A stretch of DNA of 64,000 nt from Pogona vitticeps. Its lineage: Eukaryota; Chordata; Lepidosauria; Squamata; Agamidae. Each line of letters opens with the position of its first letter. Within the stretch, counting starts at the first letter, position 1. Location: NCBI RefSeq assembly GCF_051106095.1, contig NC_135789.1, forward strand, positions 24,175,764-24,239,763. The letters run 5' to 3'. Positions 31,665 to 41,875 of the stretch are shown here, piece after piece. Position numbers and translations under genes: made by a program. The notes beneath the pieces were generated by a model that was not told the origin of the DNA, did no database searches, and saw only the letters and a list, made by a program, of their open reading frames with translations.

Positions 31665-32430
31665 TATACCAAAACATCAAATTGGCTTTGCCAGGTATTT
31701 CCTGCAGAGTCTACTCTATGGCACAGGATCACAGGTTCCCCCCCCCCCCCACACGTGACAATAACAAACGAGAGAAGCATTTGAAACGTGGGTTTATTGC
31801 CATCTGCCAAGAATTCCTCAGATCGAGAAGGCGCCCCACAAAGGAGGACGAAAGGGAACGAATCAAAATGAAGAAACTGAATACACAAAAATTACAGTTT
31901 GTTACTTCTGATCATTCATGGGGCAACAAATGCGAAAAGAAAGGGAGGGAGGGAAATCTGAATCTGTTGAGAGTTTGGGAGGCTATAGAGCATCTTGTGG
32001 GGATTTGACTCTTAAACCGGGGACAGCCACAAATGGGGGAAAAATCTGCCTTGATTTTGTTGTTTTTCCAGATTCACTTCTGTGCTCATCCTAGCCGTTG
32101 CTCCCCTCAGGTTTTGAGACTCTGGTTTTCCTTCCCACATGAACCTCCATATGCATTTTTCATATGCCTTCTCCCTAGCGCATGGATTTTTTTCTCTGCA
32201 CCCACCCCGAATGTACACATTTTCCCCCCGTGGCTTCCTTTCTCTGACAAATATTTGCTTCTGTGTTTGCTTTCAGCGGCAGAGAGATTTCAGCCATTAA
32301 CATTTTTGTAAAACATATGGCGGAGTTTTAATTTTTGTATGCGTGTGCATATTTAACTTCTTGGAAATACATGCAAAGGTTTGCCAATGAGCAGATTTCA
32401 AGGGCCAAGCACTTTGCCCTGAAAGTCACT

Positions 32431-32433
<3 letters not shown>
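31665..32433. other. No recognisable gene
   Basis: A C-run lies at 31739-31750. Repeat-free DNA extends from about 32030 to 32420. No exon motif. Confidence 0.4.

Positions 32434-32505
<72 letters not shown>
32434..32505. repeat. Compound microsatellite (TG)n(AG)n
   Basis: An uninterrupted TG run of about 20 units is followed directly by about 16 GA units. Confidence 0.97.
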
Positions 32506-32506
<1 letters not shown>

Positions 32507-32518
32507 CTGGATATCCTC

Positions 32519-32778
32519 ATACTGTATTTTCCATGTATAAGATGCCCCCATATATAATACACCCCCACTTTTCTAACCCAAATTAAGAAATCTAAGTGGG
32601 GCTAAGCAAGTGGAGGGGAAAGCAGGGATCAAAGCCCTGCAGGATCACTTTGATCCCTGCTTTCCTCTCCACTTATTTTTGTTCTCTCCTCAGCTTACTT
32701 CCATGTATAAGACGACCCTCAATTTTGAGTCTAAAGATTTTAGACAAAAGTATAGTCTTATACACAGAAAAATACGTT
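32519..32778. mobile_element. Hairpin MITE, 'GTATAAGAC' family
   Basis: The left end is ACTGTATTTTCCATGTATAA and the right end is its rough complement, 'AGTCTTATACACAGAAAAAT' and then ACGTTA. The interior holds 'GGATCAAAGCCCTGCAGGAT', equivalent to the copies at 12.9 and 38.1 kb. Confidence 0.8.
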
Positions 32779-32787
32779 ATATAAGAA

Positions 32788-32925
32788 CTGCTGGATAGCT
32801 CAGTAGTTTAGATCTCTGGTGGGGGAGCCAAGAGGTTGGGAGTTCGAATTCCCACTGGGCCTCTTTGTCAGGGGCTGGACTGGATGATCTAGAGGGGTCC
32901 TTCTAGCTCTGCCGTTCTAAGATGA
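32788..32925 (+). mobile_element. SINE (tRNA head + CR1-like tail)
   Basis: The tRNA-like head 'GCTGGATAGCTCAGTAGTTT' with B-box region GGGAGTTCGAATTCC matches the head of the RTE-tailed SINE. The tail 'GACTGGATGATCTAGAGGGG' and CTTCTAGCTCTGCCGTTCTAAGATG instead resembles the CR1 3' terminus. A second copy lies at 63.19-63.30 kb. Confidence 0.8.
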
Positions 32926-33402
32926 TGAGGAGGAGGATGAGAGCGTGTGATGTCTGAAGAGAGAGACGGAGAGAAGCAAGAATGATATGGCATAAACATA
33001 GAAACCATGGAAACTTGAGGACAAATTTCCCCCCTTCTGTCTTCCTCTCCAGCCACTCACTGTGACAACTTCCCCCCCTCGAGACCCCAGCGTGATTATC
33101 GTTTTCCTCTTTCAGCGGGCTGGGAAAGCCACCCAGACTGTAAGTGGCGTCGGTCTTAATTTTCGTCTTCTTCTCCAAGTGGTAGAAGGTGGCGGGAGAG
33201 AAAGTGTGAGGATTACTCATACGGAGGGTCTCCCCCTCCTTGCCTTCTGCGTCCTGATGACTGTAAATACTCGTCAAGCCAATAATAACAGATGGCATTT
33301 GGGAGCCTCGTACATAAGATGTTTTTTTCCACTATTATTATTATTTTAAGAAGCAGCTTTGGAAATGTTTATAATAAATGTGTTACTGTTCTGGTACCAA
33401 GG
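32926..33402. other. No recognisable feature
   Basis: No repeat or exon motif was recognised. A 95-codon plus frame at 33062-33349 has no domain. Confidence 0.4.
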
Positions 33403-33640
33403 CCATCCTCAAATTCTCCCTTCAACAACGCTGGGGTTAAGGGCGCCAGACCCCCACATAGTTCAAAATCTGTGTATAACTCTTATACCCTCTCTCAAAA
33501 AAACATAACTAAAAAAGCATAAACAGTTGATACAGGGAGAGAGAGCAAGAGAGCAGATGAGTTTATTGTATCAATTGTACAAACAGGATGATGATTACAA
33601 TACTGTACTATATTTACCATTCATATTTAGAAAGTCTTTA
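33403..33640 (+). mobile_element. Tigger2-like DNA element, 5' part
   Basis: The run 'CAACGCTGGGGTTAAGGGCG', CCAGACCCCCACATAGTTCAAAA, 'TCTGTGTATAACTC', then CATAAACAGTTGATA follows the order of mammalian Tigger2-type elements, which I recall as starting CAGTTGACCCTCGA. The transposase and the right terminus are not visible. Confidence 0.6.
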
Positions 33641-34164
33641 TGCTCACTGTCGTCATATTGAGTAGGTTGCGTGGGGAAATTACTGGAATAATTCCCCAAG
33701 TTTTGCTTTTTCATTTCTCTAAAAAAGATTCTATGCAGTTGCAATCAGACCTCAATCCACGGTGTGTATCAATACATTCAAAGTTTTCCTTCCAGAAAAG
33801 AGAATTTATTGAGTACTTATATATTGAATATGTATTTCTTTATTGAAATATTTATAAGTTTTTGAAAAATCTGTATGTAACAAAAACTCTGCTGCCTAGA
33901 TCCGTGCGACTCAAAGGAGAAGTGTTGTTATTGTAACAGTAACTTTTTTTAAAAAAGCAACTCTTCACTTTCCAGTTTCTCCAACAGTAATGTAGTTCCT
34001 TCTAGTTACTTTATACAAAAACATCAGAATGCTACAGTATATTAGTTGTTGTACCAAATAAGGTACCTCTCATCTGGCTCCTCAATACCTGAGCATCAAT
34101 TGAACACTGTAAGACTCAGTACTGATGCTAAAACTGTGGGAAATTCCTGCCTCGTGACCTTAGC
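33641..34164. other. A+T-rich stretch, no gene recognised
   Basis: It may include more of the neighbouring Tigger-like element. No motif allows an assignment. Confidence 0.35.
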
Positions 34165-34318
34165 TAGGTCACAGGCTGGGAACTACAGTAGTAATTAAAA
34201 GTTACAGTACTTGGTCAAAAGAAACATAATTAAATTAGAATTAGGTCACAGGCTGGGAACTACAGTAGTAACTAAATGTTACTTGTGCAAAAGGAACATA
34301 ATTTGATTAGACTTATAA
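34165..34318. repeat. Imperfect tandem duplication, period 77 bp
   Basis: Two copies start TAGGTCACAGGCTGGGAACT at 34165 and 34242 and run through 'CTACAGTAGTAA' and 'GAAACATAATT'-type blocks with scattered differences. Confidence 0.85.
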
Positions 34319-34797
34319 TGTTGCATTTTTATAAGTGGGGGCGATAATTAATTAGAAGTAACTATCTCTAACTACTTGCTGGATGTCTGTTGAGAAAGAT
34401 CCAGTATCAGGTGGTATTTCTCCTTTGGAGTCCATCCCTGGAATGTCCCATAATGCCCCCCCCCAGGAAACATTCCATCAGGGCATTGTGGGAAACTGAA
34501 ATGGCCGCCTTCAACAATGGGTGCCACCCCATCACTTCCCATAATGCTCTGGGGCGGGTTTGCACCCCCTGAGAGCCAGCTGATGCTTAATTGAGCCACT
34601 GTGATTGGATGGAAGCCAGTGTGGTCTTTGGCTAAGAGCAGGGCCTCGAATGTCCATGAAGCAGCAAAGCCGGGTTTTGGTCTGAACTTTACAAGAACTC
34701 TCTGTCTTGCTGAAGCCTATCTCCTCATATAGGATCAGCTTCTTGGGAAGTTCAGGCTGAAACCCAAATGGGTTGAGCATTCCGCAGCCAGGGAGGG
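34319..34797. other. No gene recognised; small hairpin at 34447-34494
   Basis: TCCCATAATGCCCC and GGGCATTGTGGGA form a hairpin with a loop of about 20 bp. Nothing else seen. Confidence 0.4.
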
Positions 34798-34862
34798 TGC
34801 ATTCTCTACCTAGAAAAAGGGTGGCCGTAAGTCAGAATTGACTTGACAGCCCATGAGGATGA
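34798..34862 (+). mobile_element. RTE-like tail fragment (SINE or LINE)
   Basis: The segment 'CATTCTCTACCTAGAAAAAG' and GTAAGTCAGAATTGACTTGACAGC matches the 3' end shared by family-C LINEs and the RTE-tailed SINE. Confidence 0.7.
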
Positions 34863-34951
34863 TGAGGGTGAAGGTGATGAAATAAAATGGCTGCTGCACC
34901 CAGAGTCACCCCTTGATGTTGGCAGGATGCAGAGACCTTCTTCCTTATCTA

Positions 34952-35466
34952 CAGTGGGGTCTTGACTTAAGAATGGCTTGAATTAAGAACATTTTGACTT
35001 AAGAACCACTCTCATAGGAAAATATTGACTTGACTTAAGTACTTAGATTTGAGTTAAGAACTGGAAAAAAACCACGTGGGAGGCAAGGAAAGTGCAAATT
35101 TTGAACTTTCAGTTAACTGTCGGCCAGTGAAAAGGGTGCCTGTCTGCTTCCTCCCTCCTCCCAGCGTTTAGAGAGTGGATTGGGAGACAGTCTTCGGACT
35201 GCCTGGTACTGTCCTGCGTGGACTGTATTTTCCCTGCCTTCCCTGAACCTTTCTTGACCTAAGAAAAAAAGAAACAAAATATCCCCCCTCTAGTGGTCGA
35301 AGGCGGAATAGCAGCTTCCCATTAGTTTCTATGGACGGAAAAGAGCAGATACGGATCAAATGGTTTTCAATGCATTCCTATGGGAAATGCAGATTTGACC
35401 TGAGAACTTTTTGACTTGAGAACTGCCTTCCAATACGGATTAAGTTCTGAAGTCAAGACCCCACTG
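34952..35466. mobile_element. Tigger-type (Tc1/mariner) MITE with TA target duplication
   Basis: Terminal inverted repeats CAGTGGGGTCTTGACTTAAG and the complement of CAGTGGGGTCTTGACTTCAG, flanked by TA (34950-34951 and 35467-35468). Length is 515 bp. Subterminal 'GACTTAAGAA' motifs repeat. No transposase is present. Confidence 0.88.
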
Positions 35467-35468
35467 TA

Positions 35469-36130
35469 TGATTTTTAAGAACGACCCCTTCCACCAAACT
35501 CTAGGAACAGATGAATCAACATGTCCATTTTCGTCCCTCGTCCCCAAAACCCTAAATCTCTGACATTCTCTCCACCAGCAAAATGTCTAATTCCGCTCCT
35601 CATTCCTCATGGATCCATGACTGGAATCCTATCACATATTTGCACCCGTGTGACTCCATCCGTTTCAGTCTCACCAGGGTGAAATGTGTCACGCATCAAA
35701 TTCCGCGGCTCTGTATCTGAATGCTTTCGCCGGTGTCTCAAGTTGCCACGATTTTGAGCTGAAATTTGCATCGATGGAGAACCAGGGAACGTTGAATTAT
35801 TGAAATGTATTTACTTGAAATACCGTGACCTCTCGTTTTTCCTTAGAAGGACCCAAGGTGGGTACCAAGATTTGCTAGCCGGAATTGTCCCCTGTATTTT
35901 GTAAACCCTTTCCGTGCTTGAGGGCTCAACTGGAAAGCAAATTAGGGGCTTAGGAAAGAGGGAGCTGATTAATTTTCTCTGTGAGCGGCCCTGAATAACC
36001 ATCAGAGTCATAGAGAAAACTATTTGAGCCCGGACTGGCTCACTCCATCGCAGCCATAATTGATACATCTAAAACAAGACAAGATCTGAACTCTCTTGAA
36101 ACATTATTTTTTGGTTCGGCAGCGTCCATC
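35469..36130. other. Repeat-poor stretch
   Basis: No repeat was recognised. The 35640-35830 part includes AATTTGCATCGATGG and TTGAATTATTGAAATG motifs. Possibly constrained, not testable here. Confidence 0.35.
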
Positions 36131-37979
36131 TTCACGCTTGCTGTTGCCATTTCATGCAGACGGTTGGTGGGCTTTTGAATTAGTTGTATTACACTCGGTT
36201 TCTATACGAAGCACCCCCGTAGCACTCGTTAGTGTATAGATTTAAAAGGAAAGGGGCCGTGTGTGATTGCCAGCAGGGTCTTTCCCAGCTGAAGGGATGG
36301 TGACGTTGACCTCTGTGTAATTAAGTCTAGGGCCAGCACTCAGCGAAAGGGAATTAGTTATGAAAATGAGAACATCTACCCTACAGGAGGCACGCTAATG
36401 GAGAAGAAGGCTAGCATACTTTAGAAGTTGTGTATTCCTCAGGAGGTTAAGGGTTAGATGCTTGTTATCGCATGTTATGATGAGGGATCGAGAATTTCCT
36501 TTTGGTTTCGATGGATAGGCTTCCGTTGGATCCCACGTCCTGGATCGTCCCTGAGGTGGAAGCCATTTATGCCCCAGAATAGAGTTATGAAGAAGGGGGA
36601 AAACGTCCATCTTGCTTTCATTTGGCTGTCGTTTAACGGGCTCCTCATTCAGTTTTGGATTCTTTTCCTAAATCCAGAAATACCTGGATCTTTCGGGTTC
36701 TTCCGTTACAGTTTCCTCACCCTGGTTCCTGGCCTGAAGGCTGATGAAACCCCTCCAGAACCCTCAGAGCAAGCCCAAAAAGGCAGGGGCGAGGCAACGG
36801 ACAAGCATCTACTCCAAAAATGGGGCAAGAATAACAGTTCACGAGAAACAAAAAGTCGATCATCCACAGACCTCTACAGGGCCTAACAGGACTTGAAAGT
36901 TCATCACGTCATCACTCTTTCATCTTCATCGGTTCATCAACAGGCAACACTATACTGTACCTGATAAACAGAAATCATCATCATGATCTTAATCAAAAGA
37001 AAACACAAGTCCACATATTGATGACAATCTAATGAAATACCCTACCCCAAAATATGAGAGACATGGGGGGGGACACATCTTCCTCCTGCCACTTTGATAG
37101 CTCCAGCCCAGCAGTGCAGGCTGTAGTTCAACAGGTGAAGAGTTGGCTGTCTGGCAATTCAGGCAACAATAAAGAAAATGGAAGCAAGGTGTTTTCCTTT
37201 CAAAAACCAAAGCAGGTCATGCGAAATGTGAGCTACACAAGAAGTCCATAATTTTCGTTGCCTCTCCCACCTTTCAGAATCCCAGATCTTTTATTTTTCA
37301 GAGGCCTTCTGTCTTAAACGCCCAAAGACTCTGAAAAGAAAATATATGGCCTCTTTCATGTGTCTTTCCATTCTAGTTAACCTGAAAGTCCCATTGCTAG
37401 TAAACAATGCCCACCAAACTCTTCCTTCTGGTTGACTGAAGGCTGCCTCAACTCAGTAAGATCTTTAATTTTTGCAAGATTCTTACTCCCCAGGTGAGAA
37501 CGAAATAGCGGTGGGAGTCTGATGGCTATTTCCACCTCATTTCCACAATTGTGGCTAATTGCGACTAATCGTCAGTGGTGGTCCTGTGATCATGTTGCTG
37601 TAGTAAAAACGGCAGCCAAGCTGGCGCCTGGATTTGGAGGAGGGCATTGTCCCCATTGTTTGATCAGTGTCATCTAGCTTGTTGTGTGTCAGACGTTGTG
37701 AGTGATTGTGGGATTGTGTAAGCAAGCATAGACCTGCCACCAAAAGCTTGGGAGAGTGAAGTATTCTTGTCAAAGAGAAATTGGAGATCATTTATGACCT
37801 GTGCGAATGGTCTCCTTTGTGGGCTTAAAGGTACCACCAGCAAGGTCAGGTCAGTTTCTCTTCTTGGATCTGTCTTCCCGGAGGTTCCTTTTGAGTATTC
37901 GTCTTGCCTGGTTGATTTGTTCGTTAACCAAATTGGATGGGCAGTGTGGTTTGAGAACTGCATCTTGGAGACCCTTGAC
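36131..37979. other. No recognisable gene
   Basis: Several frames exist, the longest being 142 codons at 36458-36886 (plus), all without known domains. The 36880-37050 part is rich in ATCATCATC-type strings. No repeat was assigned with confidence. Confidence 0.4.
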
Positions 37980-38480
37980 TTTGCCTCGGGCTGGTTGTTC
38001 TTGTTTCGAAATGGGAACGGGGATACGAGTCACAAGACTCACTGTCAAGTTGGATTTCCTGTATTTTCCCATGTATAAGACGCCCCCATGTATAAGACGC
38101 CACCCACTTTTCTAATCCAAAATTAAGAAATCTAAGTGGGGCTTAGCAAGCGTAGGTGGGAAGGGATCAAAGTGGTGCAGGATCGCTTTGATCCTTGCTT
38201 TCCCCTCCACTTGTTTTTGTTCTCTCCTCAGCTTACTTCCGTGTATAAGACGACCCTCAATTTTTAAAGATTTTAGACAAAAGTATAGTCTTATACACAG
38301 AAAAATGCGGTAAGTTGCCCCAGTGATTTGACTCACACTCAACCCTGTTGTTGTTTTCAGTGACTCGGATTCGACTCATAATTCAGAACCCTCCTCCCTT
38401 TATTTGGGCGTGCGTGGTTTGTGTTTAATAGGGACTTGGGACTTGAGACTCAGGACTTACCAATATCCCTGTTTCCAACT
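37980..38480. repeat. ACTCG-rich interspersed repeat, split by a hairpin MITE
   Basis: The left part (37980-38056) and right part (38313-38480) match the single uninterrupted copy at 48.75-49.02 kb: 'ACGAGTCACAAGACTCACTG', then GTTGTTGTTTTCAGTGACTCGG, then 'GACTTGAGACTCAGGACTTA' and CATCCCTG. The many GACTC/GAGTC motifs make it self-complementary in places. Confidence 0.7.
38057..38312. mobile_element. Hairpin MITE, 'GTATAAGAC' family, nested
   Basis: The ends are TGTATTTTCCCATGTATAAG and 'TTATACACAGAAAAATGCGG' then TA. The interior is 'GAAGGGATCAAAGTGGTGCA'. It lies inside the ACTCG-rich repeat, whose two halves are collinear with the intact copy. Confidence 0.85.
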
Positions 38481-39360
38481 TCTGTTTGCCTGGCCAAGAT
38501 CCTTTCACATATCTCCGCCAGCGTTGATTCAATGGGTGCTAATCTCTGTAGGAAACAGCCATGAATTTAGAAGTCTGCGGAGCCATGAGCTGGTGCGCAC
38601 TGAGCCGCACCACTCAGTAAATACAACAGCAAATGCGACACCGACTTCTTAACTCACATTGAGCCGTTGCTGAGATTTATACCCACAAAATTCCGCCTGT
38701 GGGTGTAACTAATAGACTCCCAGTCTGTGTTTATTGTATTTTATTATACAGCAGGCACTCTCTGCTTGATGGGATGTTTCCATATTCATTCCCCCAAAAA
38801 ATGAATGGTGGAGATTACTTTTTAAGGGAGGCGACATGTTAATTATGACAATTATTCAGCAATGCTGCTATTCTAGCTGGTTTAACATAACTTCAAAATA
38901 GGACAATATGTTAATTTCATTCTCCCTTCCATACAGAGATTTGATGTCATTCTCCCCGGTGTCTGTTCCCTAGAGTAGAGACCCTTCTGTCTTGCTCGTA
39001 GTGTCAAGCACACTGTCTTTGTTTTCCCACTGATGATACTGTCTTAATAAAAATAATAATAGCAATTAGGGCTGCTGCCTGATTACAGAAATCTGAGCTG
39101 AGTAATTCTACTCATTTGATTAATGATGCAAACCCAATCCACTGATGAAAGTGGCATACATTTTACACAGGAATCAAAATGTGATACTGGATCAAAAACT
39201 CACTCTCCCACTCCCCTCCAGAGGCAGAGAGATGATGGGAGAAGAATTCCCTGAGATGTGGAGGAGACCAACATGGCAGAGAACCAGATACTGGAATGAT
39301 GCTTTAAAAAAAAAAGAGTGATTTGTTCCTTCTTGGCCATTACTTCAAGAAAAGTAATTC
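38481..39360. other. Repeat-poor A+T-rich stretch, candidate conserved non-coding DNA
   Basis: The 38690-38940 part contains 'TTAATTATGACAATTATTCA' and several TAATTT/AATTAT cores, with no recognised repeat. 39050-39120 has AATAATAATAG then CAATTAGG. An inference only. Confidence 0.35.
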
Positions 39361-39480
39361 ATCATTAGGGCCTTGGATTACAAATCCCATCATCCTCTAT
39401 TCTGAGAGTTCTACCTGACTTTCACACACCTTACAGATGCCTAAATGTAGATCCCTTGGGAGAAAAGGCCTGAACAGATC
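39361..39480. repeat. Family P foldback element, partial arm
   Basis: 'GATTACAAATCCCATCATCC', TTCTGAGAGTTCTACCTGAC, CACCTTACAGATGCCTAAATGTAG align with the left arm at 9.65-9.72 and 52.35-52.44 kb. Confidence 0.65.
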
Positions 39481-39566
39481 TGAATTCTGAAAATGGGATA
39501 CATTTTTTAAAAAAAAAGCATCAGGAGCTCTTCTTTTAAAAGAAAAATAACTTTTGAGAAGCTTTG

Positions 39567-39739
39567 TCTTCCTTCCTTCCTTCCTTCCTTCCTTCCTTCC
39601 TTCCTTCCTTCCTTCCTTCCTTCCTTCCTTCTGTCCATCAGCTCCTTCCTTCCTTCCTTCTGTCCATCATCAGCTCCTTCCTTCCTTCCTTCCTTCCTTC
39701 CTTCCTTCCTTCCTTCCTTCCTTCCTTCCTTCCTTCCTT
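39567..39739. repeat. Interrupted (CTTC)n microsatellite
   Basis: Three CTTC blocks are separated by TGTCCATCAGCT and TGTCCATCATCAGCT. The interruptions are near-duplicates, so the array grew by copying a unit that already held the interruption. Gly-Arg-Lys-Glu frames through it are artefacts. Confidence 0.95.
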
Positions 39740-39744
39740 TCCAC

Positions 39745-39872
39745 CTGACAGACGGACACTTTACAGACACCTAAGTGTGGCTCACCTGGGTGTAAGGCCT
39801 AAATAGGAAGTCTTTGTGGCTGAGCTAGGCCTGGTTCCACCTAAGCTTCCTGTTCCTGCCCTGCCCTTTAAT
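39745..39872. repeat. Family P foldback element, second partial arm
   Basis: It starts CCTGACAGACGGACACTTTA and continues 'CACCTGGGTGTAAGGCCTAA', GAGCTAGGCCTGG, 'ACCTAAGCTTCCTGTTC', the arm-to-centre part of the element at 52.4 kb. It has the same orientation as the 39.36-kb piece and overlaps it in element coordinates. Confidence 0.65.
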
Positions 39873-40330
39873 CCTTTCTCTCCAATGTTACAAAACAACC
39901 AAATTTAGTTGAAAAGCGGGAGGTTCAGGCATTCCATTTCATTTCTCTGCCAGTCCACATGACGGATAACATGTCTACTGTCCAGCTAGAAATTTTGAAA
40001 GCCAGTGAGAAATGCCGGCACAAATGAAATATATGTAGCATCTTATTAGCAAAGGACATCTGAGCCTCTAATTAAAATTTGCCTAATGACCCAGCTTCTT
40101 CATCATTTTCCCTATCGCAGACATTAATTCACTGTGACAGGTGCTTATGCAGAGGCAAAATTAATTTCTCTTGCAGAAGAGAAAGAAGAGCAACACATTA
40201 AAGCGATACTTTCATTTCGTCTTTTGCTGGGAGAAACATTTAGGATGGATGAGGTTTGAACATGGAGAGTCAGGACCGAGGAAGCCCTCCCGAAGCTGTG
40301 CTTCAACTCTTTCTGCTCAGACTTCAAAGG
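39873..40330. other. No recognisable feature
   Basis: No repeat or exon motif was recognised. Confidence 0.4.
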
Positions 40331-40512
40331 TGTTGGAGTTTTTGCAACCTCGCAGGCTGCCTTTAGTAGGTTTGGCTGGGAGGGACTTTTCTGGGCTGGG
40401 GTGACTGTCAGTCTATCCAGCACTAGCCAATAGTTCCTTCCCTGCCTCTGAATTCAAAGAGTCCCGCCTCTCGGCTCAGTGCCCCTTTCCCCTCTCTTAA
40501 GCCAGTTGGAAG
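40331..40512 (+). mobile_element. Solo-LTR-like fossil, 5' part
   Basis: It shows the family start clearly: TGTTGGAGTTTTTGCAACCT, then CAGGCTGCCTTTAGTAGG and CCAATAG. It stops after the CCCCTTTCCCCTCTCTT block. No interior coding region is attached. Confidence 0.65.
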
Positions 40513-40667
40513 ATATAGACAAACAAGTGCAGAGTGAATTAAGCTGTTCCAACAACACGAGCCGGTCACGGCAAACCTTGTTTGAGAAAACTTTGGGAGG
40601 ATTTTTTTTTCCTTGCCCTGACAAAATTTTGGGGAAATTGTGTGAAATGGTCCCTCTCTTTCTCCAG

Positions 40668-40770
40668 GAACCAGTGTGGCATAGAAGGTAGGGTATCTGT
40701 CTTTAGGAGAACTGAATTTGAATCCTGATCAGCCACAGAAATTCACTATGGAAGGAAGCTGCACTGGAAA
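40668..40770 (+). mobile_element. tRNA-derived SINE, degraded
   Basis: 'CAGTGTGGCATAGAAGGTAG' (head), then a B-box-like GAATTTGAATCCTGATC, then CAGCCACAGAAATTCAC. It belongs with the eroded SINEs at 13.4 and 54.4 kb. Confidence 0.55.
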
Positions 40771-40999
40771 AACCATGGCTTGAATGTCTCTGATCATCTG
40801 GAAACCCTGCTAGGGCCATATAAGTCAGGAGAAATTTTGTGCCACAGTAATACACACACACACCCCAATCTCTTTGCCTTCAAACAGGATGGAGAGCTGA
40901 GAGCTTTTTATATTATTTTTATTATTTTATGCACAGCAGCATGAGGAGAAGGGAAAGGCTCCAGATAATGCAGCCCTCCAGAAATCTTGCTGCTTCCCT
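40771..40999. other. No recognisable feature
   Basis: Short spacer. Only a CACACACACACCCC run near 40853-40866 was noted. Confidence 0.3.
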
Positions 41000-41275
41000 T
41001 TGATCCTGTGAGCAAACGGACAGAGAAGCTGCGTCCTCTCTTCGCCCATCTTCCCTCGTGGCTTGCATGCCGGAAGCCTGGGATGAAAGAGAAGGACCCC
41101 GAACTCGGAACCCGATGGAGGGATCTGGGGTGCGTGGAAACGCCGAGCGAGGAGCGAGCCTCTCTGTCAGAACAGTCAGGCTGTCTTGAGAGCCCTTCGT
41201 TAGGCGCCGACGGTCGTGAAGGGCTTCCGAGGGAGGAGAGCCATCGGAGGAGGACAAGAATCCCAATTAGAAAAA
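41000..41275. other. CpG-rich segment
   Basis: About 20 CpG in 260 bp, close to expectation for its base composition and far above flanking DNA. Long overlapping frames occur on both strands (220 codons plus, 123 and 114 codons minus), as GC-rich DNA gives by chance. No recognisable protein motif, splice-bounded exon or TATA box was identified. Confidence 0.4.
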
Positions 41276-41414
41276 ACACCAGCCTCCCCCGTCTGCCGTT
41301 GTTTGAACTCTCTCCTCAACCCAGGAATCACACTGGCCAGGCTTGCCTGAAGGAGGAAGCAGGGAAAGATGGCCTTCGTCTTTTAATCCAAATCGACCTC
41401 ACTCTGTATCATTT

Positions 41415-41875
41415 CTTGAAGTTACTGGCCTTGTGTGCCATCAGATCATCTCCAATTCACAGCGACGCTCTGGATGAGCCATTTCCAAAATGTCCCATCG
41501 TCAACCACCTTGCTCATCTCTTGCAGACTTCTTTTAGGGAGTCGGTCCATCTCGTATTTAGTCTTCCTCTTTTCCTGCTGCCTTCCACCTTTCTCAGCCT
41601 GACGGTCTTTTCCAGAGCATCTGGTCTTCTCCTGGGGGGCCCAAAGTAGAGAACAGCCTCAGTTTCAACATCTTTGCCTCCAGAGAGAGTTGAGGCTTGA
41701 TTTGGTATAGGATCCACTTGCTCATCTTTGTGGCCGTCCAGGGTATTTGCAAAGTTCTCCTTCAGAACCATATCTCATACAAATCCATTGTTTTCCTGTC
41801 AACTTTCCGCACTGTCCCGCTTTCAACCCAGTTATCCATGGACATTCCCTCTTAGGATTTTACAGAGCAGTGGAG
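41415..41875 (-). mobile_element. RTE-like LINE (family C), 3' end
   Basis: The minus-strand frame 41514-41771 reads 'GSRKRGRLNTRWTDSLKE', the family-C counterpart of the BovB 'RRGRQRTRWLDS' motif. The LINE terminus lies at about 41420-41460. Truncated at the 5' end. Confidence 0.85.

Noticed and set aside
39567-39739. CRISPR-like alternation of repeats and spacers
   Set aside because: The 'repeats' are pure CTTC microsatellite of varying length, and the genome is vertebrate.
39507-39806. Gly-Arg-Lys-Glu and Ser-Phe-Leu-Pro repeat frames
   Set aside because: They are translations of the CTTC microsatellite.
40987-41649. 220-codon plus-strand frame
   Set aside because: Its second half lies in antisense RTE LINE sequence and its first half in GC-rich DNA with open frames on both strands.
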